Shown here: piece after piece, positions 11,363 through 22,500 of the stretch
Layout: every line of letters begins with the position of its first letter
How positions within the stretch are numbered: the first letter of the stretch is position 1
Source: Adiantum capillus-veneris
Taxonomy: Eukaryota; Streptophyta; Polypodiopsida; Polypodiales; Pteridaceae
DNA length: 64,000 nucleotides
NCBI GenBank assembly: GCA_014529385.2
Contig: CM043961.1
Coordinates: forward strand, 11,948,478 to 12,012,477
Reading direction: 5' to 3'
Notes under the pieces: generated by a model
Told to the model about the DNA's origin: nothing
Databases searched by the model: none
The model's input: only the letters and a program-made list of their open reading frames with translations
Program-made: the position numbers and the translations under genes

Positions 11363-11646
11363 TTAACCACTTACGGACACCCTATCACCTTTGACGGACG
11401 TCTTATCACTTTATTTCAGTCATGGAGCGGCTTGTCGGTCCTTTAGGTGTGTAGGTGATTGCCAACGAGAGGTGCACCACTTATCCCATTTTTACATTAT
11501 TTTTTCTATGATCGACCGCTGTGGGCGCCCATGTGTGAATGGGTCAGATTCATATAAAAGGTCCATTTTGACCTAAAATCCTCATTTTAGAGGTGCATGC
11601 TAAAGAAGTGCTCTTGCTCTACCTCTTCCTTCTTCTCCATTGTGTG

Positions 11647-11649
<3 letters not shown>

Positions 11650-11718
<69 letters not shown>

Positions 11719-11744
11719 TGCGAGAGAGAGAGAGAGAGAGAGAG
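11650..11744. repeat. Compound (GT)n-(GA)n microsatellite
   Basis: About 65 bp of GT repeats end in CGCGTGC and are followed by about 22 bp of GA repeats. All open frames crossing it are artefacts of the repeat. Confidence 0.97.
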
Positions 11745-12500
11745 CATTGTGGCAGCGCGACGGTTGAGTGTGGCGGTGGCGGCTCCCTCTTCTTCGTGCT
11801 ACGGGATCCTTCACGACGGCAAGAGTAGAGCGGTGAGTGACACAGCATTGGCCCCTTTGAGCTTACTAGGATAGTTTGGTTGTGTGCTTGTATCCATTCA
11901 TGGCTCGCACACAGTGTTCGGCAAGTCCCCAGCCTCCGACATGTGCGGTAGCAGCGCACACCATTTCACAAGCTTTCCTTGAGAGGACCAAAGTCACTTT
12001 TCTAACCCCTCTTCCTAGGGTTCCACTTCGCAGAATGATTGCTATGAAATCCATTTTTAGGGCATGTCCCTCCACAAAGAGGTCTTTAACCAGGCGATCT
12101 TAGAAAATGGGGGGTTATCTAGAGAGAAAGGGAGCTTTTACTATATCTATACTTGATCTCAATGTTGAGAGTATACGTGCCACACAAGAGAGCATGGAGT
12201 CCTGGGATGAGAGTTCGAAAAGCATCAATAAGAGAGTTGAAATATGTTTGCCTTCGGTGTAGGGTAAGATGGTCCATGTTCTCATGGCCACAACTATCTA
12301 GGTGCATGGATGGATTGCATTTGGCAAGGTAGCGAATTTCCATTTTTTGCGCGATTCTTTGGCAATGATTTTTGACAGGAATGTTTGGGTGTAGGATTTT
12401 AAAATGATATGTTAAAGCACTGCTCTATGCTCTATAATTTCTAATACTTCAATAAGAATAACGTTGGGGTGTTAATGTTCTCCTTGGCCATACTAAATAA
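11745..12500. other. No gene recognised
   Basis: Moderately GC-balanced sequence after the microsatellite, with short frames on both strands that lack recognisable motifs. It could still belong to the LTR that seems to start at 11361. Confidence 0.4.
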
Positions 12501-13173
12501 TTGAGTGGGACCTGGTGGACACAAAAGCCATTCTTGCTAGTTTGGATGTTTAGAACAGAGGCTAGGTTGAGAATGAGATGTGAGTTGTGCCAGCCAAGGG
12601 TAAGAGAAGTTGGCACCCTTCCTATCTACTACCTGCTATTTAAATATGAGACATACCAAAATATTGAGGAGCAAGCAAAGGGCTTGGATGAGGTGAGAAA
12701 AGAGAAATTCATCAAGAAGATAGAGATCACCTACCAAGGGAGAACCTCAAAGTACGAAAGTATTGATGATCATGCTAACGGGGAGGTGTTGTAATGTGCT
12801 ATGCTTATTGTGGCATGACTTAAGAGCTCACATTGCCACAAAGGTGAAGCTCAATATAATTGAAAATGCATGCATTGTAGATGGAGACAAAGCTCTTATC
12901 GTGATTTTGCGTGACAATTCTCATGCAACTATCAAGTCATTAGAGTGCCTCCCAAACGACAAGGCTAAAATTAGAGATTCGATACACATGTTTTTTTTTT
13001 GGCTTCAAATAGACCGATATGGAATTATTTGTCTCCTAGATATCCAAAACGCTAATTGTGTGAGGCTCCATCCTAAGAATGGAGTCACCAACTTTGTCAT
13101 GCTATGTCATAGAAGATATTTAAAAGGGCATTTTAGGCACTTAAGGGTAGTATCAAGTCCACCAATGACTTGA
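12501..13173 (+). pseudogene. Unrecognised broken ORF pair
   Basis: Two overlapping forward frames (12501-12794 and 12763-13173) give hydrophilic then mixed peptides. The first contains EEQAKGLDEVRKEKFIKKIE, a likely helix. The second carries VKLNIIENACIVDGDKALIV and a poly-Phe run from a T-tract. I cannot assign a family. The change of frame within an overlapping region suggests a decayed gene or element. Confidence 0.25.
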
Positions 13174-14198
13174 ATGAGCAGGACACTTTGTACAATGCAC
13201 CTCGATGATTGTTTTTGGCCAGTCACCTTTGTAATTCCTTGTCATATTGCATATTGATTTTGGCCTCATGGGGACTTATCCAATAGCTCATTGAATTCCT
13301 ATTGTGTTGCAAATGGGTATTGAAGGGGTTCTCCCAAAATCGCTCAATGAGATGCCACCTTTCGCAAGTGTGTGGACTTATGCAGATAATCCAAAATTCA
13401 TGTATGCCGATATGAATATTGGTCGAGTAATCATCCACTACCCAACACAAAAATATGTTATGCCTTGCCACCCCTTTCCCTCAATGAAAGCTTTGTGGTT
13501 TCAAGCCTTTTCCAATGTAGGGATAGAGAAATGTCTATGATGGTGGGGCATGGCGAAGCACCATGTCCTTGATTAAGAGCTAGAATTGTTCTAACAATAC
13601 AATGGAGCTTTTGAACTTGTGCACCTTGCAACGGTGGAGAACACAATAACAACTCCCTCCGAAGGAGCCGCATCCTTTGCATCTGCTTCAATGTTGCCAA
13701 TAAATCTTGAAAGGGAGGTTGTGACCATGGCCATTGTAGCGAACAGGGCAAGCTTAGCCAATAGAGGTCAAAGTAACGAGGCTCAAGGGAAGCACATGCT
13801 CTCAATAGTATGGAAGGGACGTCCAGTGACAACATAATTAATGAACTCTTGGTAGCCACATGTAATCTAGTGCAACTTTGAGAATTAGTTGGTTTATTAG
13901 ATCCCTAAGTTATAACATGCGTAACTCATGCCCAATTGGTTTACAATTATAATTTATGTCTTCCTTGTGCCTCTCAATGAGATGATTATGGTTGTTTGGA
14001 TACTCAAGGATGTAGAGGCTATGGGAATGGAGATGCTAGAGACCTTGATGTTGGTTTTTGGCCAAGGATCTATCAAAGAGTCTCAATCAAACCTTTATAT
14101 GTACCTCATATTTTCAAACTTCCCTTGAATTTGGTAGTTGAGGGTGTTATTCCAATAGGATGCCCTTGTGGAACAAGATAGGAAATAGCCTATATAAT
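13174..14198 (+). other. Decayed sequence with small unrecognised frames
   Basis: Short forward frames (13304-13540, 13619-13837, 13928-14181) continue the same style of sequence as the preceding block. The last contains GCRGYGNGDARDLDVGFWP and ends in IPIGCPCGTR. No known domain is visible. The stretch ends exactly where the copia LTR begins at 14199. Confidence 0.3.
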
Positions 14199-14390
14199 TG
14201 TTGGGGTATAAAGCCCAATGTGGTCGCCCAGGTAAGTGGGCGGGCCGCCAGGTATGTACACATATTCTTTTGTTAAAACCTAATAAGAACTCACTATGCT
14301 CTACACATTACAGTAGATCGAGTTCACCATATCGTCGTGCTCTTCTTCTCGCACTCTCTCTCACGTCGCACTTCCGCTCATACTCCTTCA
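14199..14390 (+). repeat. Copia-1 5' LTR
   Basis: 192 bp, TG...CA ends, closely matching the right LTR at 24856 and the two LTRs of Copia-3. Differences from its partner are at five positions (about 2.6%), so this insertion is not recent if both LTRs belong to the same event. Confidence 0.93.
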
Positions 14391-14392
14391 AC

Positions 14393-14404
14393 TGGTATCA
14401 AAGC
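14393..14404 (+). promoter_or_regulatory. Primer-binding site of Copia-1
   Basis: TGGTATCAAAGC lies two bases after the LTR. It matches the initiator tRNA-Met complement (TGGTATCAGAGC) with one change. Copia-3 has the same change, so it is a subfamily trait. Confidence 0.8.
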
Positions 14405-15325
14405 TCAGATCGAGGCTCAGGGTAGCATTGCAGGAAGTTAGAGTTAGATTGGAGTGAGATTTGACAGGCGACGACACGGCCCCAAATCGTGTGGGAGGCC
14501 CAAAGGGTTCGGTGTTCTCAGAATTTCATTCTGAGGTCATCTCGGCCACCGTTCGGCTTCGACAAAGTTCTACGCAGGCCATTTTTGACTACGTGGTCCC
14601 GGCGGGTGCAGATCCGACTCTGCAAATTTGGGGTTTCGGCCTATGACTGCAAAGGTGCTGAGGATATCGGCACTTCCAGAGTGCTGATTTGTGGCTGTCT
14701 ACACATCGAAGGATGGCTCACACTTCTTGGAGGCGTGTCACATACGACACTGGCGCATCTACACACAGACTGTAGGCGACATCCACTAGTTCATCAGGTA
14801 GCTTGTGTTTGCTGCTTGATATTCCAGATTTCATCCTGACATTGCAGGTACTTCCACATGGGATGTATTGTCAGAGATGATGTATGTCTGTTGAGGGTTT
14901 GTTGGCTGTGAGTCACGCAGCAAACAACCGCCGCAACGGTTACAGCATATAGTGGGAAATTTGTGGATGTATGACTTTGTGGGAAGTCTATGTATTGTCA
15001 GATTTACTGCAGCCTTTGTTGAGGGTCGAGAGAGGTTTTATTGAGCTGGTGGATTCTCAAATGTTGAGATCCTTTCAGTGATACAGGTCTTGGAGCGATC
15101 CCTCGAGCACCCTTAGATAGGCAACTAGGATGTATTGACTGTGAGTTAGACAGTTGGGATTGCATCTTTGCTTTACTGCCGTTGAGGCATTGTCGCAGTT
15201 TATGCTTATAGGACAGTGATAGGATAGTGAGAGACAGTACAGGTGCAAGACAGGTTTACCCACAGCTTACAGTGTTAGAGAGACAGTGGTTTTTTGAGCT
15301 GTTTTTGGTCTGTTTTTTAGTACAC

Positions 15326-15438
15326 CAGAGCCATTTTACAAAGGAGACTCTGCCGAAATTTTTGCAAAATCTGAAGCTTTCTTGGTTCATTTGACAGGTT
15401 GATATTGGTTCAGAGGTCAGTTTACAGGGGAAACTCTG
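15326..15438 (+). other. Twin stem-loop motif in the Copia-1 leader
   Basis: Two related motifs occur 85 bp apart, start to start: 15326-15352 and 15411-15438. The second reads CAGAG-GTCA-GTTT-ACAGGGG-AAAC-TCTG and can fold into a stem (GTTT with AAAC, CAGA with TCTG) with a 7-base loop. It ends 42 bases before the gag ATG at 15481. Similar pairs occur in Copia-2 and Copia-3. A packaging, dimerisation or translation role is only inferred. Confidence 0.55.
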
Positions 15439-15480
15439 CCGAATTTTTCCCAGAAAAGTAAACTACTGTGAAGCGTAGTT

Positions 15481-16242
15481 ATGGCTGGATCACAAGACAC
15501 TGCTCTTTACAATATCAAGAAGCTGGATGGAACCAATTTCCCATTGTGAAAGAAGCAGATTTGGCACGTGTTGGTACAAAAGAAGCAGATAAAACCTATA
15601 AAGCTCAAGGGGATAAAACCAGAAGATATGGACGAAGATGAATGGAGCGAAATGGATGAATTGGCACTTTCTACCATTATGCTGACTTTGGCAGAAAACG
15701 TTTACTGCAATGTAGCAGATGAGATGTGGGCTTATGAAGCATGGACAAAGCTGAGTGATCTTTATGAGAAGCAGAGTGCAGCTTCACAGGTATACTCGCT
15801 TAAGAAGCTTGTTGACTTGAAGATGAAAGAAGGGACACCTATGTCCAATCATCTGAATGAATTCAACACCATCTACAGTCAGTTGTCAGCTCAAGGTGTC
15901 AAGTTTGATGAACCTATTAGACCTATGTTCCTGTTGATCACATTACCGGAAAGTTGGGAAACTTTTCGCACAGCTTTGAGTAATTCTGCACCTCCAGATG
16001 GTTTGACCATAGCAGGTGTAGAAGGTAGTCTGCTTACTAAAGAAACCAACAGAAAGACAATGGACAAAGGCAAAGGAACAACCTTAGTTGTCAGGGGAAG
16101 AACCAAAGAAAAGTACAAAGGTGGAAAGAGGAATCAGTCTCGTAGCAAGTCCCGCAGTGCTAAAGGCAAGAGTGACATAGAATGCTACCATTGTGGCAAG
16201 AAGGGTCACATGAAAAGAGACTGCAGAGAATGGAAAGCATAA
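15481..16242 (+). pseudogene. gag: Copia-1 gag, broken
   Basis: The ATG at 15481 opens MAGSQDTALYNIKKLDGTNF, the usual copia gag start. A TGA at 15547-15549 replaces the Trp codon of the 'LWKKQIW' motif seen in Copia-3. The open frame then runs from 15568 to 16242 with the UBN2-type gag region (LTLAENVYCNVADEMWAYEAW, YEKQSAASQVYSLKKLVDLK) and a zinc knuckle CYHCGKKGHMKRDC. A stop at 16240-16242 ends it a few residues after the knuckle. The protein would have formed the virus-like particle. Confidence 0.85.
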
Positions 16243-16311
16243 AAAGGCAAAGAGAAAGCTGAAGACCATGGTGAGAAGAACAAGTCCTCAGTCAAGATTC
16301 AAGAAAAAAAT

Positions 16312-16580
16312 TTGACAAACACTGTTGCAAAGGATGACAATCTAGTGTCAGGAGACATCTACTTCTTGAAGAATACAATGGACTCAGCTCTTCTTACAAC
16401 ATCTGATGGAAATGCACTGAGTGACTGGATTATAGAGTCAGGGGCATTACTTCATGTGTCTCCAAACAAGGAGTGGTTTACCTCTTATGTGACCACTAAA
16501 GATCATGTTCGGCTAGGCAATGGGCAAACATGTGAGATCTTAGGTGTTGGAGATGTTCAATTGAAGTTTTACATTTGATT
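16312..16580 (+). pseudogene. Copia-1 protease, broken and truncated
   Basis: The active-site loop reads DWIIESGALLHVSP. In Copia-2 and Copia-3 it is DWIIDSGASLHVSP, so the catalytic Asp is changed to Glu here. After GVGDVQLKF about 175 bp present in Copia-3 (34321-34494) are missing, and the joint adds a frameshift and a stop (TGA at 16575-16577). Confidence 0.8.
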
Positions 16581-17552
16581 TATGTATCAAATGTCTCTAA
16601 AAATGTAATCAATGTAACCGAGCAGCCGAACGTTTCTTTGTGGCATAGCCGGTTAGGACATATGTCCAAGAAGGGAATGGAAATCTTGTCTCGTTCTAGT
16701 TATTTGCCTGGCTTTTCATTTAATGATTTTGAATTCTGTGAACATTGTCTGTATGGTAAGCAAACACAACAGCCACATAAGCATAGAAGCAGTAGAAGAG
16801 ATACACAGTTGGCACTTGTTCATAGTGATTTGTGTGGACCTATGCCTAACCTATCTCTAGGGGGAGCTTCTTACTTTATGACATTTATAGATGATTACTC
16901 GAGGAAAGTATGGGTTTACTTTCTCAAGCACAAGGATGAAGCGTTTAGTGTTTTCAAAACGTTTGTGACACTTGTGGAGAATCAGAGTGGCAAGAAGCTT
17001 AAATGCTTACGCACTGACAATGGTGGAGAGTATGTTTCAAAGGCCTTTCAGGACTTTTGTGAGTCAAAAGGTATAAAACGTGAACTTACTGCTCCTTACA
17101 ATCCTCCTCAAAATGGTGTTGCTGAGAGGATGAATAGGACCATACAAGAGAAGGTCAGAAGTATGTTGTCTAATGCACAGCTGCCAAATGGGTTTTGGGT
17201 TGAAGCTGTATCAACAGTTGTTCATCTTGTAAATAGATCTCCTAGCAAGGTTTTGCAGAAGGATTCAGTGCCAGAGATGGTATGGTCAGGCAAGGTGCCC
17301 TCATACAAGCATCTCAGAGTCTTTGGCTGTGAGGCATATACTCACGTTGCAAAGGAATTTAGGAACAAACTTGAGCCAAAGAGTAGAAAGTGCATCTTTC
17401 TAGGCTATGGTAATTCTGGTGAGATGGGGTACAAACTTTGGGATCCCGAATCCAGAAAGGTTATCCGCAGCAATGATGTTCACTTTAATGAAGCCAAATA
17501 TCATTCTAAACCAGAGAAAGTTGAGGAGATTAGAAGAGTTGTCTTCCAATAA
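16575..17552 (+). pseudogene. Copia-1 integrase
   Basis: This frame of 325 codons begins after the deletion. It contains the GAG-pre-integrase zinc motif (LWHSRLGHMSKKGMEIL and later CEHC) and the core with HSDLCGPM, LRTDNGGEYVS and NGVAERMNRTIQEK, which supply the D, D and E residues. It then has the copia-specific HLRVFGCEAY and CIFLGYGNSGEMGYKLWDP blocks. TAA at 17550-17552 replaces a Glu codon present in Copia-3 (VVFQEDGP). Confidence 0.88.
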
Positions 17553-17612
17553 GATGGACCTGCACGTGCAAGACACAATGTCAGGGCTCAAGAGGAGCAA
17601 GGACAGGATAGA

Positions 17613-19292
17613 TTGGAACCACAGGTTGTGGTTGAGCCTGAGCCGCCTATTGTGCGTAGATCTGGACGTGTCAGGCGACCTCCTGATAGGTTTGTTCCAT
17701 CTATGAACTATGTCATGTTGATTGATTGCAATGAGCCTTCATGTTACAAGGAATCAGTGCAAATGAAGGACTCCGGGAATTGGCAATTGGCCATGCAGTC
17801 AGAGATGACAGCTCTGCATAAAAACCAGACATGGAAGCTAGTTAAATTACCACGGGGCAAAAAGGCTCTACCCCGTAAATGGGTTTACAGGTATAAGATC
17901 ACCGCTCATGATAGTCAGCCAAAGTACAAAGCAAGGCTTCTTGCCAAGGGCTTTAAGCAAGAACAAGGCATTGACTTTGATGAAGTCTTCTCTCCGGTGG
18001 TCAAAATGACTACATTGAGATGCTTTCTTGCATTGGTTGCCATATTAGATTTGGTGTTGCACCAAATGGATGTCAAGACAGTGTTCTTGCATGGTGATTT
18101 AGATGTGGAAATTTACATGCAGCAGCCAGAAGGGTTTGTTGAGAAAGGCAAGGAAGATTGGGTATGCCAGTTGTTAAAGAGTCTTTATGGCTTAAAACAA
18201 TCACCGAGGGCATGGTACCATAAATTCCACAAGTTTATGCTTTCTCAAAGCTACAAACGTAGTGATTTCGATCACTGTCTATATACAAAGAAGGCTAAGG
18301 ATGGTAGTTGGTTGATCCTTATTTTGTATGTGGATGACATGTTGATTGTTGGCAAGCACTTGGAAGAAATTTTAGCTTTGAAGTCAAAGATGGCAAAATC
18401 GTTTGACATGAAAGACATGGGTGAGGCAAGTCATATACTTGGTATGCGCATTGAGAGAGACAGATCAAAGAAGTTGATTTGGTTATCTCAAACAAAGTAT
18501 ATTGACAAGGTTTTGCAACGTTTCAATATGGAGAAGGGAAAGGCATTGAGTGTTCCATTGCCACCATATGTGAAACTTAGCAAACAAGATTGTCCTATGT
18601 CTGAGGAAGAACAGGCTGAAATGGATAAGATTCCATATGCGTCTGCAGTGGGTAGTTTGATGTATGCAATGATTGCTACTCGCCCAGACATTGCATTTGC
18701 AGTGGGAGTAGTAAGTCGATACATGTCAAACCCAGGCAAGAAACATTGGGAGGCAGTGAAAGGAATATTGAGATACCTGAAAGCTACAAAGAGTATGCGT
18801 ATATGCTATGGGAGTCAGGAGCTAAGTGTAAAAGGTTTTACAGACTCAGATTATGCAGGTGACTTAGACAACCGAAGGTCTACATCAGGGTATGTCTTTA
18901 CATTTGCTGGTGGAGCAATATCATGGCGTTCTAGATTACAAGATTGTGTTACTCAGTCTACTACAGAGGCTGAATATGTTGCAGCATCAGAGGCATGCAA
19001 AGAATCAATTTGGCTTAATGGACTAGTAACAGATTTGGGAATCAAAGAAGAGATGCCTGTGTTATATTGTGATAGTCAAAGTGCTATACAATTGGCTCGC
19101 AATCCAGTTTATCACTCAAAGACAAAGCATGTGGATGTGAAGTATCATTTCATCAGGGAAATGCTCGAGGATAAGCAACTTCAGCTTGTCAAAGTTCACA
19201 CCATAGAAAATCTTGCTGATCTACTTACAAAAGGACTTCCCTCAGAGAGCTTTGCGCATTTTCGCTTGTATAGTAGCTTCTCTCACACTTAA
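17613..19292 (+). pseudogene. Copia-1 reverse transcriptase and RNase H
   Basis: An open frame of 559 codons lacks an initiation context of its own, since it is the downstream part of the polyprotein. RT motifs: KWVYRYKITAHDSQPKYKAR, MDVKTVFLHGDL, LYGLKQSPRAWYHKF and ILYVDDMLIVG. RNase H motifs: GFTDSDYAGDLDNRRSTSGY, QSTTEAEYVAASEACKESIW and YCDSQSAIQLARNP. Near 19261 the sequence jumps from FAHFR into trailing non-coding DNA, a deletion of about 50 bp relative to Copia-3. The last residues and the TAA at 19290-19292 are therefore spurious; that TAA overlaps the TAAAG target duplication. Confidence 0.88.
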
Positions 19293-19294
19293 AG

Positions 19295-19513
19295 TGAAGT
19301 CGCGGAGCGGAGCGTGGATCGACTCTCTCTCTCTCACACACACAGTGAGCTTACACAGTACACAGTACGCAGAGATCTGTTAGAAGGGTTATCTCCCAAA
19401 TCCTTAGTATTCACAAAGAATATGTTAGTATATACAAAGAGTTAGAGGTAAGTGAGTTAGGCGGGCGGCCGGCCATATCCGCATAAGAGGCCACTTGGGC
19501 TTTAATCCCAACA
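19295..19513 (-). repeat. Copia-2 3' LTR
   Basis: 219 bp. Read on the minus strand it begins TGTTGGGATTAAAGCCC and ends GCGACTTCA. No difference from the LTR at 24605-24823 was seen. It contains a short CT/CA microsatellite. Confidence 0.96.
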
Positions 19514-19524
19514 ACCTCCCACTT
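19514..19524 (-). promoter_or_regulatory. Copia-2 polypurine tract
   Basis: On the minus strand AAGTGGGAGGT directly precedes the 3' LTR. The same tract precedes the 3' LTRs of Copia-1 and Copia-3, so it is conserved in this group. Confidence 0.85.
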
Positions 19525-19597
19525 AATGTCCAATGTGGCACTTTAAGTAACTGTAAATCTATGAACATAAATGTACAAAGATTTACATGGCTGCCAT

Positions 19598-22500
19598 CTA
19601 TCCAATGCCCAATAACTCACGACAATGCACAAAGCCCTCTCCTGGAAGTCCCTTTGTGAGTAGATCAGCAGGATTGTCCTTGGTGTGGATCTTCAGCAGT
19701 TGTATCTGCTTGTCTTCAAGTACTTCCCTAATGAAGTGATACTTCACATCAATATGCTTAGTCTTCGAATGGAACACTGGATTCTTTGCCAATTGTATAG
19801 CACTTTGACTATCACAATATAACTCTGGCATATCTGCATTGATTCCCAAGTCTGCAACCAATCTACCAAGCCAAATAGCTTCTTTGCATGCCTCATTTGC
19901 TGCAACATACTCAGCTTCTGTAGTAGACTGCGTAACACAATCTTGTAATCGAGATCGCCATGATATGGCACCTCCAGCCAATGTAAAGACATAGCCTGAT
20001 GTAGATCTCCTCTTATCCAAGTCTCCTGCATAATCTGAGTCAGTGTATCCTCTGACACTCAAATCCTGACTACCATAGCATATGCGCATACTCTTTGTAT
20101 GTTTTAAGTATCTCATGATACCTTTCACTGCCTCCCAATGTTTCTTGCCGGGATTTGACATATATCTGCTAACCACTCCCACTGCAAATGCAATATCCGG
20201 ACGTGTAGCAATCATTGCATACATCAAACTACCCACTGCAGACGCATATGGAATCTTATCCATTTCAGCCTTTTCTTCCTCAGACACAGGACAATCTTGT
20301 TTGCTAAGTTTCACATATGGTGGCAATGGAACACTCAATGCCTTTCCCTTCTCCATATTGAAACGTTGCAAAACCTTGTCAATATACTCTGTTTGAGATA
20401 ACCAAATCAACTTCTTTGATCTGTCTCTCTCAATGCGCATACCAAGTATATGACTTGCCTCACCCATGTCTTTCATGTCAAACGATTTTGCCATCTTTGA
20501 CTTCAAAGCTGAAATTTCTTCCAAGTGTTTGCCAGCAATCAACAGGTCATCCACATACAAAATAAGGATCAGCCAACTGCCATCCTTAGCCTTCTTTGTA
20601 TATAGACAGTGATCGAACTCACTACGTTTGTAGCCTTGAGAAAGCATAAACTGGTGGAACTTATGGTACCATGCCCTCGGTGATTGTTTTAAGCCATAAA
20701 GACTCTTTAACAACTGGCATACCAAATGTTCCATGCCTTTCTCAACAAACCCTTCTGGCTGCTGCATGTAAATTTCCACATCTAAATCACCATGCAAGAA
20801 CGCTGTCTTGACATCCATTTGGTGCAACACCAAATCCAATATAGCAACCAATGCAAGAAAGCATCTCAATGTAGTCATCTTGACCACTGGAGAGAAGACT
20901 TCATCAAAGTCAATGCCTTGTTCTTGCTTAAAGCCCTTGGCAACAAGCCTTGCTTTGTACTTTGGCTGACTATCATGAGCGGTGATCTTATACCTGTAAA
21001 CCCATTTACAAGGTAGAGCCTTTTTGCCCTGTGGTAATTTAACCAACTTCCATGTCTGGTTTTTATGCAGAGCTGTCATCTCTGACTGCATGGCCAACTG
21101 CCATTTTTTCGAGTCAACCACTTGTAATGCTTCCTTGTAACAAGATGGTTCTCCGCAATCTGTGAGCATGACATAATTTAGAGATGGCACATAACGATCA
21201 GGTGGTTTGGAGACACGCTCAGAACGTCTCACCACAGCTGATTCTGCCTCTCTAGCCACTATAGGCTGTTCTTGAGCCTGACCATGCTGTCTTGATGTGC
21301 TAGCACTAGGTCCATCTTCCCTGAAGACAACTCTTCTGATCTCCTCTGTCTTCTCTGGCTTAGCGTGAAACTTGGCTTCATTGAAATGCACATCATTGCT
21401 ACGAATAAGCTTTCTGGACTCAGGATCCCAAAGCCGGTAACCCATCTCGCCCGATTCTCCGTAGCCAAGAAATATACACTTCTTGCTCTTTGGTTCTAAC
21501 TTATTTCTGAACTCCTTAGGAATATGGCTATAAGCTTCACAACCAAAGACTCTGAGATGCTTATACGAAGGTGCCTTGCCTGTCCATAGCATCTCGGCCA
21601 CTGCACTCTTATCCAGAACCCTACTAGGAGACCTGTTGATCAAATGGACTGCTGTAGCCACTGCTTCCGCCCAAAATCCATTAGGCAACTCAGCATTTGA
21701 CAACATGCTTCTGACCTTCTCTTGTATGGTCCTATTCATACGTTCTGCAACCCCATTCTGTGAAGGATTATATGGTGCAGTAAGTTCCCGCTTAATCCCT
21801 TTTTCTTGACAAAAGTCTTGAAAAGCTTTGGAAACGTACTCTCCACCATTGTCAGTTCTCAAGCACTTCAGCTTCTGACCACTCTGATTCTCCACCAGCT
21901 GCAAGAATGTCTTAAAGACCTTGAGCACCTCATCCTTGTGCTTCAAGAAGTAAACCCATACTTTGCGAGAATAGTCATCTATGAATGTACAAAAGTACGC
22001 TGCTCCCCCTAGTGACAAACTAGGCATTGGTCCGCATAGGTCACTGTGTACAAGAGCTAACCGTTCGTCCCTACGATTCCTCTTTGATCTGTGCGGTTCC
22101 TGTGTTTGCTTACCATAAACACAATGCTCACAAAACTCGAAATCTTGAAATGAAAATCCAGGCAAATAACCATAATGAGAAAGTATTTCCATTCCTCTTT
22201 TTGACATATGTCCCAACCTACGATGCCACAGTGACACACTTGGCTGCTCAATCACATTAATTACATGGTTTTTAACCTCTGAAACATGTAAAGTGTACAG
22301 AGTTCCTGACTTGCTGCCATGTGCTACAGTCATCGAACCTTTGGAGATCTTCCAAGCGCTGTTCCCAAAAACTGTCACATAACCCGCATCATCCAACTTC
22401 CCTGTACTAATCAAGCTCTTTCGGATTGCTGGAACATGTCTGACATTCTTGAGCCATAAAGAAGAGCCATTCTGAAACTTCAACTGCACATCTCCCACTC

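Noticed and set aside
11587..11959. Open frames coding poly-Thr/His, poly-Cys/Val or Arg/Glu
   Set aside because: They are translations of the GT/GA microsatellite, with no conserved protein on either side.
14393..14404. A tRNA gene at the copia primer sites
   Set aside because: Only the 12-14 bases matching the tRNA end are present; no cloverleaf sequence follows.
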